Source of the DNA: Liolophura sinensis
Lineage: Eukaryota; Mollusca; Polyplacophora; Chitonida; Chitonidae
Length of the DNA: 64,000 nt
Direction of reading: 5' to 3'
Assembly: GCF_032854445.1 (NCBI RefSeq)
Contig: NW_027017988.1
Location: forward strand, 1 to 64,000
The stretch's first letter is position 1. Every line of letters begins with the position of its first letter. Of this stretch, positions 48,880 to 63,082 are shown in pieces. The position numbers and the translations under genes were made by a program. Under the pieces are notes generated by a model. The model ran no database searches. It saw only the letters and a list, made by a program, of their open reading frames with translations, and was not told the DNA's origin.

Positions 48880-51800
48880 ACTATTACAATGATTACAATG
48901 TTCATCTTGTAACTCACCATGCTGTTATTATGATTACAATGTTCATCTTGTAACTGAACATGCTAATATAATGATAACAATGTTCATTTTGCAACTGAAC
49001 ATGCTTTTATACTGATTACAATGTTCATCTTGTAACTACATATGCTAAAATAATGATAACAATGTTCATCTTGTAATGAAATATGCTAATATAATGATTG
49101 CAATATTCATTTTGTAACTGAGCATGCTATTATATTGATTACAATGATGATTTTGTAACAGTTGACGCTATTATAATGATTACAATGTTCACCTTGTAAC
49201 TGAGCATGCTATTATAATGATTTAAATGTTCACCTTGTCACTGAACGTGCTATTATAATAATTTTAATGTTCATTTTGTAACTGAACACGGTATTAGGTT
49301 ATTATAATGTTCATCTTGTAACTGAGTATGCTTTTATAATGATTGCAATGTTCATCTTGTAACTGAACATTCTATTATAATGATTTCAATGTTCATTTTG
49401 TAACTGAACACGCTATTAAATTATTACAATGTTCATCCTGTAACTGAACATGCTATTATAATGATTACAATGTTCATCTTGTAACTGAGCATGCTATTGT
49501 AATGATTACAATGTTCACCTTGTAACTCACCACATTATTATAATGATTACAATGTTCATCTTGTAACTAAAAATGATATTGTAATGATTACAATGTCCAT
49601 TTTGCAACTGAGCATGCTAATATTCTAATTACAATGTTCACCTTGCAACTCATGATGTTTTTATAATCAATACAATGTTCACTTTGTAACTGAACATGCT
49701 ATTACAATGATTACAATGTTCATCTTGTAACTGAACATGCTATTATGTCGATTACAATCTTCATCTTGCAACTGAGCATGATATTATAATGATTACAATG
49801 TTCATCTTGTAATTGAACGTGCTAATATAATGAATACAATGTTCATTTTGTAACTGATGATGTTATTATAATGTTACAATATTCATCTTGTAACTGAATA
49901 TGCTAATGTAATGATTACAATGTCCATTTTGCAACTGAGCATGCTTTTATACTGATTAAAATGTCCACCTTGTAACTGAACATACTATTATAATGATTTA
50001 AATGTTCATCTTGTAACTGAGCATGTTTTTATAATGATTACAATGTTCACCTTGTAACTGAACATGCTTTTATAATGATTACAATGTTCATCTTGTAATT
50101 GAACGTGCTAATATAATGAATACAATGTTTTTTTTGTAACTGATGATGTTATTATAATGATTACAATATTCATCTTGTAAGTTAATATGCTAATGTAATG
50201 ATTACAATGTCCATTTTGCAACTGACAATGCTTTTATACTGATTACAATGTTCACCTTGTCACTGATGATGTTTTTATAATGATTACAATGTTCATCTTG
50301 TAACTACATATGCTACAATACTGATTACAATGTTCATCTTGTAATGAAATATGCTAATATAGTAACTGCAATATTAATTTTGTAACTGAGCATGCTATTA
50401 TATTGATTACAATGATGATTTTGTAACCGTTGACGCTATTATAATGATTACAATATTAATTTTGTAACTGAGCATGCTATTATACTGATTACAATGTTCA
50501 TCTTGTAACTGAACATGCTATTATAATGATTACAATGTTCATGTTGTAACTGAACATGCTATTATACTGATAACAATGTTCATCTTGTAACTGGGCATAC
50601 TAGTATAATGATTACAATGTTCATCTGGTAACTGAGTGAGTGCTTGGGTTTTAACGTCGTTCTCTCTGGTAACTGAACATGTTATTATAATGATTACAAT
50701 GTTCATCTTGTAACTGAGCATACTAGTATAATGATTACATTGTTATTTTTGTAACTGAGCATGCTATTATACTGATTACAATGTTCATCTTGTAATTGAG
50801 CATGCTATTATAATGATTACAATGTTTATGTTGTTACTGAACATGCTATTATACTGATAACAATGTTCTTCTTGTAACTAAGCATGATATTATAATAATT
50901 ACAATGTTTATTTAGTAAGTGAACATGCTATTATAATAATTACAATGTTCATCTTGTAACTGAACGTCCTAATATGGTGATTACAATGATCATCTTGTAA
51001 GTAAATATGTTATTATAATGATTACAATGTTCACCTTGTAAATGAACATGCCATTACAATAACTAAAATATTTATCTTGTAACTGAACATGCTATTATAT
51101 CAATTACAATCCTCACGTTTCAACTAAACGTGCTAATATAATGATTACAATGTTTATCTTGTAACTGAAGATGCTATTATAATAATTACAAAGGGTGTCT
51201 TGTAACTGAACGTGCTATTATAGTAATTACAATAATCACCTTGTAACTGAACATGCTATTATAATGATTACAATGTTCACCATGTCACTGAAAGTGATAT
51301 TATAATAGTTTTAATGTTCATTTTGTAACTGAACACGGTATTAGGTTATTGCAATGTTCATCCTGTAACCGAATATGCTATTATAATGATTACAATGTTC
51401 ATCTTGTAACTGAGCATGCTATTACAATGATTACAGTGTTCATCTTGTAACTGACCATGCTGTTATTATGATTACAATGTTCATCTTGTAACTGAACATG
51501 CAATTATAAGGATTACAATGTTCACTTTGTAACTGAACATGCTATTACAATGATTGCAATGTTTACTTCGTAACTGAACATGCTATTATAACTATTACAA
51601 TGTTCATCTTGTAACTGGGCATGTTTTTATAATGATTACAATGTTTATCTTGTAACTGAGCACGCTTTTGTAATGATTACAATGTTCACCTTGTAACTGA
51701 GCATATTATTATAATGATTACAATGTTCATCTTGTAATTGAACGTGCTAATATAATGAATACAATGTTCATTTTGTAACTGATGATGTTATTTTAATGAT

Positions 51801-52449
51801 TACAATATTCATCTTGTAACTGAATATGCTAATGTAATGATTACAATGTCCATTTTGCAACTGAGCATGCTTTTATACTGATTACAATGTCCACCTTGTA
51901 ACTGAACATGCTATTATAATGATTACAATGTTCATCTTGTAACTGAGCATGCTTTTATACTGATTACAATGTTCACCTTTTAACTGAACATGCTATTTTA
52001 ATGATGACAATGTTCATTTTGTAACTGAACATGTTATTATGTCGATTACAATCTTCATCTTGTAACTGAAAATGATATTATAATGATTACAATGTTTATC
52101 TTGCAACTGAGCATGCTATTATAATGATTACAATGTTCACTTCGTAACTGAACATGCTATTATAACTATTACAATGTTCATCTTGTAATTGGACATGTTT
52201 TTATAATGATTACAATGTTCACCTTGTAACTGAACATGCTATTATAATGATTACAATGTTCATCTTGTAACTGAACATGCTATTATGATTACAATTTTCA
52301 TCTTGTAACTGAGCTTTCTATTATAATGATTACAATGTTTACCTTGTAACTGAGCGTGCTCATATAATGATTACAATGTTCACCTTGTAACTGAGCATGC
52401 TAATATAATGATTACAATGTTTATCTTGTAACTGAGCATGCTATTATAA
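48880..52449. repeat. Minisatellite array 5 (41-bp unit)
   Basis: About 87 copies, the shortest complete array, with one truncated SINE-B tail (50636-50664). From about 49.48 kb to its end it matches the right half of array 6 at a constant offset of 8,673 bp. Confidence 0.97.
50636..50664 (-). mobile_element. Truncated SINE-B 3' tail in array 5
   Basis: 29-bp insert with TCTGGTAACTGA on both sides. The units to its left differ from those left of the tail in array 4 because about 10 units are missing there (GGGCATACTAG directly precedes this unit). Confidence 0.8.
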
Positions 52450-52710
52450 AACACGAGTCTCTTTAACTGGATTTAGTCTATTTCAGCTGAAGGGAAAAAT
52501 GAAAGATTTAGTCTGTATAATGTGTGGGGATAAGATGAGCATTTTAGCGTGTATTAGGTCCAAACTGCATCTTTGTACCGTTGATCGTTGAGAAGAAATA
52601 GAAGGCATTTCTCAATATTGGCACTTAAAAGATGGTGCCAGCTAGGAAATCAGCTCTAACCCCAGTGTTCCATGTGGGATTACAGATTTTCTTTCATACT
52701 TGCATTACAA

Positions 52711-53192
52711 TGTGACGTCAAACCCAATCATCCAGTTATTCGGTGATTACTGTTACACAACAATTGAATCAAACCTTTCAGGTGTCATTTCAAGAGATCT
52801 AAAACGCTATCTAGTTAGCAACAAAGGCTTCAAAGGCTTAATTTGTGCTCTTGTGTACACAGTGCTTATTAGTACACGGACCCTGTCTGTGGAATTTTGT
52901 GTATATGTCGTCATACACTCAGTTATACTGTGGACTTTCCCTCTTGTAAACATTGCCTCTGTGCATTTTTCAGCATTGTGTAAGTACTTTAGTATTTGTA
53001 TAGATATTGCTATCATTTCTTGTTAAACTTAAGTATTTTAGCTCTTAAAAGTCTTATTATCTGTTCCTGTTAAATGTAATAAATTGTTAAAAAAAAAATC
53101 TGCTGGTTTTGGTTACTTTTGTGCGCGGCTAAACTGTCGTGTATTTCGAACAAGCCATCTCTTTATAATACAGATAGTTTTGGGTCGTAACA
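52711..53192 (+). mobile_element. Candidate solo LTR (block F copy)
   Basis: 482 bp, with a 2-base loss at AGCTCTTAAAAG relative to B-E. Confidence 0.4.
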
Positions 53193-53382
53193 TTATTTAT
53201 TTATTTATTTGGTGTACTGGGGGAAACCCACGACTACCCGCAGGTTGCCAGAAGACCTCCTCATGGACGGCAAAAAGAGGAAGCCAGCCTGAGCTGGACT
53301 TGAACTCACAGCGACCGCATCGGTTGGAAGCCCATTGCAGGGCGATGGCGTGCTGACCCCCTCGATAACTGAGGCCCTCCTC
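53193..53382 (-). mobile_element. SINE-A (block F copy)
   Basis: Standard 190-bp copy. Confidence 0.7.
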
Positions 53383-53633
53383 AAACAAAAATTAAATAAG
53401 TAAGTAAAATGTAAAACGTTGTGAGGCCGATAGAAAATCATGTGTTTCTCTAACTGATTTCACTCCAATTTATTCTTTCATCCAGCGTGTTGACAGAGTC
53501 AGTGGAATTCGGATGTTTAAATGGTTTCAAGCAACAAAGTATCATTACTTCAAGATATTAATATAACCTGAAGTCAGCCAGCTTCTAAACCTGGATCACC
53601 GTGTTTTCCTGAATCGTTGATTAAATCAATTAA

Positions 53634-53693
53634 CACCATACTGAATCTCTGTTGCACCGTAAACATCATCCTGAATCTCTGCTGCACAGTAAA
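53634..53693. repeat. 30-bp minisatellite, 2 copies (block F)
   Basis: Keeps copy 1 and one standard copy. The breakpoints differ from the contraction in block E, so the two losses are independent. Confidence 0.95.
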
Positions 53694-53769
53694 CACCGTC
53701 AGGAATTTTACACTGACTGCGATCAGATAGCATTTTTCTGTATAGACATGTATGTCGCTGTGCAACTGA

Positions 53770-54134
53770 GTGAGTGAGTGAGTGCTTGGGGTTTAACGTC
53801 GTACTCAACAATTTTTCAGTCATATGACGACGAAGGAATCATTAGGGTGCATGCACGTGTAATGTGCCTCCTTGTTGCAGGACGGATTTTCACCGCTCTT
53901 TTATTTAGTGCTGCATCACTGAGACGACTTACCGAAGGCAAGTAAGCCGCCCCGCCCGAGCCATTATACTGAAACGGGTCAACCAGTCGTTGCACTATCC
54001 CCTTCATGCTGAACGCCAAACGAGGAAGTTACAACTTCCTCTTTTAAAGTCTTAGGTGTGACTCGACCAAGGATTGATCCTGGATCTACCGGTCCCGAAG
54101 CGGACGCTCTACCAACTGTGCTATCCGGGCCGGT
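53770..54134 (-). mobile_element. SINE-B (block F copy)
   Basis: Uninterrupted copy; target duplications at 53758-53769 and 54135-54146. Confidence 0.9.
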
Positions 54135-56135
54135 CTGTGCAACTGACGATCAGATAACATTTATCTGTAAAGACATGTATGTCTCTGCGCCATTTACTGT
54201 ACCTATGTCTTTCACTTCAGGCAAACCTTAGTCCTCCCATACATAACCCCACCTGACAAGGCTCCTACTCAGGCTATTTTATTTCCTAGTGAAAGGAAGG
54301 CTTTAAGCATACATGTTTGTACATATAATATTAGTGGTGCGAGTTTTCAGTAATCCACAATTAACATATAACAGACCTATCAAAACCCTCACAGAATCCA
54401 AACGAAGTCCACCGTAAGCACTCTGGAAAAAACATATTAGGAGCTCAAGTACGTCTATATCGCATTTTTTATTTCATTTCTAACATGATGAGATCACAGA
54501 GCTGTTACATTTATCTGTCAAAACCGTTAGTTTAATAAGGTACATATTTGTCCTGAAAGAAAGAGACAAAGTTATTGATCTCATTAACGCACGTGTACCT
54601 GCCGACGAGCATCAGTTACCATTACTATTACAATGATTACAATGTTCATCTTGTAACTCACCATGCTGTTATTATGATTACAATGTTCATCTTGTAACTG
54701 AACATGCTAATATAATGATAACAATGTTCATTTTGCAACTGAACATGCTTTTATACTGATTACAATGTTCATCTTGTAACTACATATGCTAAAATAATGA
54801 TAACAATGTTCATCTTGTAATGAAATATGCTAATATAATGATTGCAATATTCATTTTGTAACTGAGCATGCTATTATATTGATTACAATGATGATTTTGT
54901 TACAGTTGACGCTATTATAATGATTACAATGTTCACCTTGTAACTGAGCATGCTATTATAATGATTTAAATGTTCACCTTGTCACTGAACGTGCTATTAT
55001 AATAATTTTAATGTTCATTTTGTAACTGAACACGGTATTAGGTTATTATAATGTTCATCTTGTAACTGAGTATGCTTTTATAATGATTGCAATGTTCATC
55101 TTGTAACTGAGCATGTTTTTATAATGATTACAATGTTCACCTTGTAACTGAACATGCTTTTATAATGATTACAATGTTCATCTTGTAATTGAACGTGCTA
55201 ATATAATGAATACAATGTTTTTTTTGTAACTGATGATGTTATTATAATGATTACAATATTCATCTTGTAAGTTAATATGCTAATGTAATGATTACAATGT
55301 CCATTTTGCAACTGACAATGCTTTTATACTGATTACAATGTTCACCTTGTCACTGATGATGTTTTTATAATGATTACAATGTTCATCTTGTAACTACATA
55401 TGCTATAATACTGATTACAATGTTCATCTTGTAATGAAATATGCTAATATAGTAACTGCAATATTAATTTTGTAACTGAGCATGCTATTATATTGATTAC
55501 AATGATGATTTTGTAACCGTTGACGCTATTATAATGATTACAATATTAATTTTGTAACTGAGCATGCTATTATACTGATTACAATGTTCATCTTGTAACT
55601 GAACATGCTATTATAATGATTACAATGTTCATGTTGTAACTGAACATGCTATTATACTGATAACAATGTTCATCTTGTAACTGGGCATACTAGTATAATG
55701 ATTACAATGTTCATTTTGTAACTGAGCATGCTATTATACTGATTACAATTTTTATCTTTTAATTGAGCATGCTATTATAATAATTACATTGCTCATCTTG
55801 TATTTGAGCAAGCTATTATAATTATTACAATGTTCATCTTGTAATTGAGCATACTAGTATAATGATTACAATGTTAATTTTGTAACTGAGCATGCTATTT
55901 TACTGATTACAATGTTCATCTTGTAATTTAGCATGCTATTATAATGATTACAATGTTCATGTTGTAACTGAACATGCTATTATACTGATAACAATGTTCA
56001 TCTTGTAACTGAACATAACATTACAATAATTACAAAGTTCATTTTGTAACTGAATATGCTATTATATTGATTACAATGTTCATCTTGTAACTGAACATCC
56101 TAATATAATGATTACAATGTTCATCTGGTAACTGA

Positions 56136-56164
56136 GTGAGTGCTTGGGTTTTAACGTCGTTCTC
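56136..56164 (-). mobile_element. Truncated SINE-B 3' tail in array 6 (first)
   Basis: 29-bp insert in the array-1-like left half. Confidence 0.8.
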
Positions 56165-59100
56165 TCTGGTAACTGAACATGTTATTATAATGATTACAAT
56201 GTTCATCTTGTAACTGAGCATACTAGTATAATGATTACATTGTTAATTTTGTAACTGAGCATGCTATTATACTGATTACAATGTTCATCTTGTAATTGAG
56301 CATGCTATTATAATGAATACAATGTTTATGTTGTTACTGAACATGCTATTATACTGATAACAATGTTCATCTTGTAACTAAGCATGATATTATAATAATT
56401 ACAATGTTCATTTAGTAAGTGAACATGCTATTATAATAATTACAATGTTCATCTTGTAACTGAACGTCCTAATATGATGATTACAATGATCATCTTGTAA
56501 GTAAACATGTTATTATAATGATTACAATGTTCACCTTGTAAATGAACATGCCATTACAATAACTAAAATATTTATTTTGTAACTGAACATGCTATTATAT
56601 CAATTACAATCCTCACGTTTCAACTAAACGTGCTAATATAATGATTACAATGTTTATCTTGTAACTGAAGATGCTATTATAATAATTACAATTGGTGTCT
56701 TGTAACTGAACATGCTATTATAGTACTTACAAAAATCACCTTGTAACTGAACATGCTATTATAATGATTACAATGTTCACCATGTCACTGAAAGTGATAT
56801 TATAATAGTTTTAATGTTCATTTTGTAACTGAACACGGTATTAGGTTATTGCAATGTTCATCCTGTAACCGAATATGCTATTATAATGATTACAATGTTC
56901 ATCTTGTAACTGAGCATGCTATTACAATGATTACAATGTTCATCTTGTAACTGACCATGCTGTTATTATGATTACAATGTTTATCTTGTAACTGAACAGG
57001 CTAATATAATGATTACAATGTTCATTTTGCAACTGAACATGCTTTTTTACTGATTACAATGTTCATCTTGTAACTACATATGCTATAATAATGATTACAA
57101 TGTTCATCTTGTAATGAAATATGCTAATATAATGATTGCAATATTCATTTTGTAACTGAGCATGATATTATATTAATTACAATAATGATTTTTCAACCGT
57201 TGACGCTATTATAATGATTACAATGTTCACCTTGTAACTGAGCATGCTATTATAAAAATTTTAATGTTCATTTTGTAACTGAACACGGTATTAGGATGTT
57301 ATAATGTTCATCTTGTAACTGAATATGCTATTATAATGATTGCAATGTTCATCTTGGCACTGAACATTCTATTATAATGATTTCAATGTTCATTTTGTAA
57401 CTGAACACGCTATTAAATTATTACAATGTTCATCCTTTAACTGAACATGATATTATAATGATTACAATGTTTTTATAATGATTACAATGTTCATCTTGTA
57501 ATTGAACATGCAATTATAAGAATTACAATCTTCACTTTGTAACTGAACATGCTATTACAATGATTACAATGTTCATCTTGTAACTGAACATGCTATTATG
57601 TCGATTACAATATTCATCTTGCAACTGAGCATGATATTATAATGATTACAATGATCATCTTGTAATTGAACGTGCTAAAATAATAAATACAATGTTCATT
57701 ATGTAACTGATGATGTTATTATAATGATTACAATATTCATCTTCTGACTGAATATGCTAATGTAATGATTACAATGTCCATTTTGCAACTGAGCATGCTT
57801 TTATACTGATTACAATGTCCACCTTGTAACTGAACATGCTATTATAATGATTACAATGTTCATCTTGTAATTGAACGTGCTAATATAATGAATACAATGT
57901 TCATTTTGTAACTGATGATGTTATTATAATGATTAAAATATTCATCTTGTAACTGAATATGCTAATGTAATGATTATAATGTCCATTTTACAACTGAGCA
58001 TGCTTTTATACTGATTACAATGTCCACCTTGTAACTGAACATGCTATTATAATGATTTCAATGTTTATCTTGTAACTGAGCATGTTTTTATAATGATTAC
58101 AATGTTCACCTTGCAACTGATGATGTTTTTATAATGATTACAATGTTCATCTTGTAACTGAGCATGCTATTGTAATGATTACAATGTTCACCTTGTAACT
58201 CACCACATTATTATAATGATTACAATGTTCATCTTGTAACTAAAAATGCTATTGTAATGATTACAATGTCCATTTTGCAACTGAGCATGCTAATATTCTA
58301 ATTACAATGTTCACCTTGCAACTGATGATGTTTTTATAATCAATACAATGTTCACTTTGTAACTGAACATGCTATTACAATGATTACAATGTTCATCTTG
58401 TAACTGAACATGCTATTATGTCGATTACAATCTTCATCTTGCAACTGAGCATGATATTATAATAATTACAATGTTCATCTTGTAATTGAACGTGCTAATA
58501 TAATGAATACAATGTTCATTTTATAACTGATGATGTTATTATAATGTTACAATATTCATCTTGTAACTGAATATGCTAATGTAATGATTACAATGTCCAT
58601 TTTGCAACTGAGCATGCTTTTATACTGATTAAAATGTCCACCTTGTAACTGAACATACTATTATAATGATTTAAATGTTCATCTTGTAACTGAGCATGTT
58701 TTTATAATGATTACAATGTTCACCTTGTAACTGAACATGCTTTTATAATGATTACAATGTTCATCTTGTAATTGAACGTGCTAATATAATGAATACAATG
58801 TTTTTTTTGTAACTGATGATGTTATTATAATGATTACAATATTCATCTTGTAAGTTAATATGCTAATGTAATGATTACAATGTCCATTTTGCAACTGACA
58901 ATGCTTTTATACTGATTACAATGTTCACCTTGTCACTGATGATGTTTTTATAATGATTACAATGTTCATCTTGTAACTACATATGCTATAATACTGATTA
59001 CAATGTTCATTTTGTAATGAAATATGCTAATATAGTAACTGCAATATTAATTTTGTAACTGAGCATGCTATTATATTGATTACAATGATGATTTTGTAAC

Positions 59101-59308
59101 CGTTGACGCTATTATAATGATTACAATATTAATTTTGTAACTGAGCATGCTATTATACTGATTACAATGTTCATCTTGTAACTGAACATGCTATTATAAT
59201 GATTACAATGTTCATGTTGTAACTGAACATGCTATTATACTGATAACAATGTTCATCTTGTAACTGGGCATACTAGTATAATGATTACAATGTTCATCTG
59301 GTAACTGA

Positions 59309-59337
59309 GTGAGTGCTTGGGTTTTAACGTCGTTCTC
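59309..59337 (-). mobile_element. Truncated SINE-B 3' tail in array 6 (second)
   Basis: 29-bp insert in the array-5-like right half, exactly 8,673 bp after its counterpart at 50636. Confidence 0.8.
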
Positions 59338-61383
59338 TCTGGTAACTGAACATGTTATTATAATGATTACAATGTTCATCTTGTAACTGAGCATACTAGT
59401 ATAATGATTACATTGTTATTTTTGTAACTGAGCATGCTATTATACTGATTACAATGTTCATCTTGTAATTGAGCATGCTATTATAATGATTACAATGTTT
59501 ATGTTGTTACTGAACATGCTATTATACTGATAACAATGTTCTTCTTGTAACTAAGCATGATATTATAATAATTACAATGTTCATTTAGTAAGTGAACATG
59601 CTATTATAATAATTACAATGTTCATCTTGTAACTGAACGTCCTAATATGATGATTACAATGATCATCTTGTAAGTAAATATGTTATTATAATGATTACAA
59701 TGTTCACCTTGTAAATGAACATGCCATTACAATAACTAAAATATTTATCTTGTAACTGAACATGCTATTATATCAATTACAATCCTCACGTTTCAACTAA
59801 ACGTGCTAATATAATGATTACAATGTTTATCTTGTAACTGAAGATGCTATTATAATAATTACAAAGGGTGTCTTGTAACTGAACGTGCTATTATAGTAAT
59901 TACAATAATCACCTTGTAACTGAACATGCTATTATAATGATTACAATGTTCACCATGTCACTGAAAGTGATATTATAATAGTTTTAATGTTCATTTTGTA
60001 ACTGAACACGGTATTAGGTTATTGCAATGTTCATCCTGTAACCGAATATGCTATTATAATGATTACAATGTTCATCTTGTAACTGAGCATGCTATTACAA
60101 TGATTACAATGTTCATCTTGTAACTGACCATGCTGTTATTATGATTACAATGTTCATCTTGTAACTGAACATGCAATTATAAGGATTACAATGTTCACTT
60201 TGTAACTGAACATGCTATTACAATGATTGCAATGTTTACTTCGTAACTGAACATGCTATTATAACTATTACAATGTTCATCTTGTAACTGGGCATGTTTT
60301 TATAATGATTACAATGTTTATCTTGTAACTGAGCACGCTTTTGTAATGATTACAATGTTCACCTTGTAACTGAGCACATTATTATAATGATTACAATGTT
60401 CATCTTGTAATTGAACGTGCTAATATAATGAATACAATGTTCATTTTGTAACTGATGATGTTATTTTAATGATTACAATATTCATCTTGTAACTGAATAT
60501 GCTAATGTAATGATTACAATGTCCATTTTGCAACTGAGCATGCTTTTATACTGATTACAATGTCCACCTTGTAACTGAACATGCTATTATAATGATTACA
60601 ATGTTCATCTTGTAACTGAGCATGCTTTTATACTGATTACAATGTTCACCTTTTAACTGAACATGCTATTTTAATGATGACAATGTTCATTTTGTAACTG
60701 AACATGTTATTATGTCGATTACAATCTTCATCTTGTAACTGAAAATGATATTATAATGATTACAATGTTTATCTTGCAACTGAGCATGCTATTATAATGA
60801 TTACAATGTTCACTTCGTAACTGAACATGCTATTATAACTATTACAATGTTCATCTTGTAATTGGACATGTTTTTATAATGATTACAATGTTCACCTTGT
60901 AACTGAACATGCTATTATAATGATTACAATGTTCATCTTGTAACTGAACATGCTATTATGATTACAATTTTCATCTTGTAACTGAGCTTTCTATTATAAT
61001 GATTACAATGTTTACCTTGTAACTGAGCGTGCTCATATAATGATTACAATGTTCACCTTGTAACTGAGCATGCTAATATAATGATTACAATGTTTATCTT
61101 GTAACTGAGCATGCTATTATAAAACACGAGTCTCTTTAACTGGATTTAGTCTATTTCAGCTGAAGGGAAAAATGAAAGATTTAGTCTGTATAATGTGTGG
61201 GGATAAGATGAGCATTTTAGCGTGTATTAGGTCCAAACTGCATCTTTGTACCGTTGATCGTTGAGAAGAAATAGAAGGCATTTCTCAATATTGGCACTTA
61301 AAAGATGGTGCCAGCTAGGAAATCAGCTCTAACCCCAGTGTTCCATGTGGGATTACAGATTTTCTTTCATACTTGCATTACAA

Positions 61384-61865
61384 TGTGACGTCAAACCCAA
61401 TCATCCAGTCATTCGGTGATTACTGTTACACAACAATTGAATCAAACCTTTCAGGTGTCATTTCAAGAGATCTAAAACGCTATCTAGTTAGCAACAAAGG
61501 CTTCAAAGGCTTAATTTGTGCTCTTGTGTACACAGTGCTTATTAGTACACGGACCCTGTCTGTGGAATTTTGTGTATATGTCGTCATACACTCAGTTATA
61601 CTGTGGACTTTCCCTCTTGTAAACATTGCCTCTGTGCATTTTTCAGCATTGTGTAAGTACTTTAGTATTTGTATAGATATTGCTATCATTTCTTGTTAAA
61701 CTTAAGTATTTTAGCTCTTAAAAGTCTTATTATCTGTTCCTGTTAAATGTAATAAATTGTTAAAAAAAAAATCTGCTGGTTTTGGTTACTTTTGTGCGCG
61801 GCTAAACTGTCGTGTATTTCGAACAAGCCATCTCTTTATAATACAGATAGTTTTGGGTCGTAACA
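61384..61865 (+). mobile_element. Candidate solo LTR (block G copy)
   Basis: 482 bp, sharing the block F changes. Confidence 0.4.
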
Positions 61866-62055
61866 TTATTTATTTATTTATTTGGTGTACTGGGGGAAAC
61901 CCACGACTACCCGCAGGTTGCCAGAAGACCTCCTCATGGACGGCAAAAAGAGGAAGCCAGCCTGAGCTGGACTTGAACTCACAGCGACCGCATCGGTTGG
62001 AAGCCCATTGCAGGGCGATGGCGTGCTGACCCCCTCGATAACTGAGGCCCTCCTC
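61866..62055 (-). mobile_element. SINE-A (block G copy)
   Basis: Standard 190-bp copy. Confidence 0.7.
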
Positions 62056-62306
62056 AAACAAAAATTAAATAAGTAAGTAAAATGTAAAACGTTGTGAGGC
62101 CGATAGAAAATCATGTGTTTCTCTAACTGATTTCACTCCAATTTATTCTTTCATCCAGCGTGTTGACAGAGTCAGTGGAATTCGGATGTTTAAATGGTTT
62201 CAAGCAACAAAGTATCATTACTTCAAGATATTAATATAACCTGAAGTCAGGCAGCTTCTAAACCTGGATCACCGTGTTTTCCTGAATCGTTGATTAAATC
62301 AATTAA

Positions 62307-62426
62307 CACCATACTGAATCTCTGTTGCACCGTAAACATCATCCTGAATCTCTGCTGCACAGTAAATACCATCCTGAAACTCTGCTACACAGTAAGCACC
62401 ATCCTGAATCTCTGCTGCACAGTAAA
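62307..62426. repeat. 30-bp minisatellite, 4 copies (block G)
   Basis: Four copies; the second carries the C-to-T change shared with block F. Confidence 0.95.
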
Positions 62427-62798
62427 CACCGTCAGGAATTTTACACTGACTGCGATCAGATAGCATTTTTCTGTATAGACATGTATGTCGCTGTGCAACT
62501 GAGTGAGTGAGTGAGTGCTTGGGGTTTAACGTCGTACTCAACAATTTTTCAGTCATATGACGACGAAGGAATCATTAGGGTGCATGCACGTGTAATGTGC
62601 CTCCTTGTTGCAGGACGGATTTTCACCGCTCTTTTATTTAGTGCTGCATCACTGAGACGACTTACCGAAGGCAAGTAAGCCGCCCCGCCCGAGCCATTAT
62701 ACTGAAACGGGTCAACCAGTCGTTGCACTATCCCCTTCATGCTGAACGCCAAACGAGGAAGTTACAACTTCCTCTTTTAAAGTCTTAGGTGTGACTCG

Positions 62799-62810
62799 AC
62801 CAAGGATTGA
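62799..62810. other. Target-site duplication of SINE-C, left copy
   Basis: ACCAAGGATTGA, repeated at 63083-63094 and present once in blocks B-F (block A has one extra base just before it). The exact end is ambiguous by one T because of the T-run. Confidence 0.95.
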
Positions 62811-63082
62811 TTTTTTTTTTTTTTTTTTTTTGATTGGTGTTTTACGCCGTACTCAAGAATATTTCACTTATACGACGGCGGCCAGCATTATGGTGGGTGG
62901 AAACCGGGCACAGCCCGGTGGAAACCCACGACCATCCGCAGGTTGCTGGCAGACCTTCCCACGTACGGCCGGAGAGGAAGCCAGCATGAGCTGGTCTTGA
63001 ACTCACAGCGACCGCATTGGTGAGAGGCTTCTGGGTCACTACGCTGCGCTAGCGTGCTAACCGACTGAGCCACGGAGGCCCC
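62811..63082 (-). mobile_element. SINE-C, young tRNA-derived SINE insertion
   Basis: 272-bp retroposon on the minus strand, in block G only. Reading from its 5' end (63082): GGGGCCTCCG, then A-box TGGCTCAGTCGG (63061-63072), B-box GTTCAAGAC (62994-63002), a body shared with SINE-A, a 3' hairpin domain (arms 62845-62850 and 62875-62880) and a run of 21 A, seen as T at 62811-62831. The perfect 12-bp target duplication and long uninterrupted tail indicate a recent insertion through LINE machinery. The short frames across it are not genes. It resembles abundant bivalve SINEs as I remember them; the family name is not asserted. Confidence 0.95.

Larger units (their letters stand above)
52450..54623. 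repeat. Spacer block F (62 bp shorter)
   Basis: Shares private changes with block G only: GTCTGTATAATG in the leader, AGCTCTTAAAAGTCTTATT and TTGTGCGCGGC in the candidate LTR, and AACATCATCC in the 30-bp repeats. Order: candidate LTR 52711-53192, SINE-A 53193-53382, 30-bp repeats 53634-53693, SINE-B 53770-54134, unassigned to 54623. Confidence 0.96.
54624..61122. repeat. Minisatellite array 6 (41-bp unit), composite
   Basis: About 159 copies with two truncated SINE-B tails (56136-56164 and 59309-59337). The left part to about 58.15 kb follows the order of arrays 1 and 4, including the 17-unit deletion of array 1 (near 55100) and the 20-bp truncated unit near 57461-57480. The right part from about 58.15 kb follows array 5. 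The switch marks an array fusion. Confidence 0.97.
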
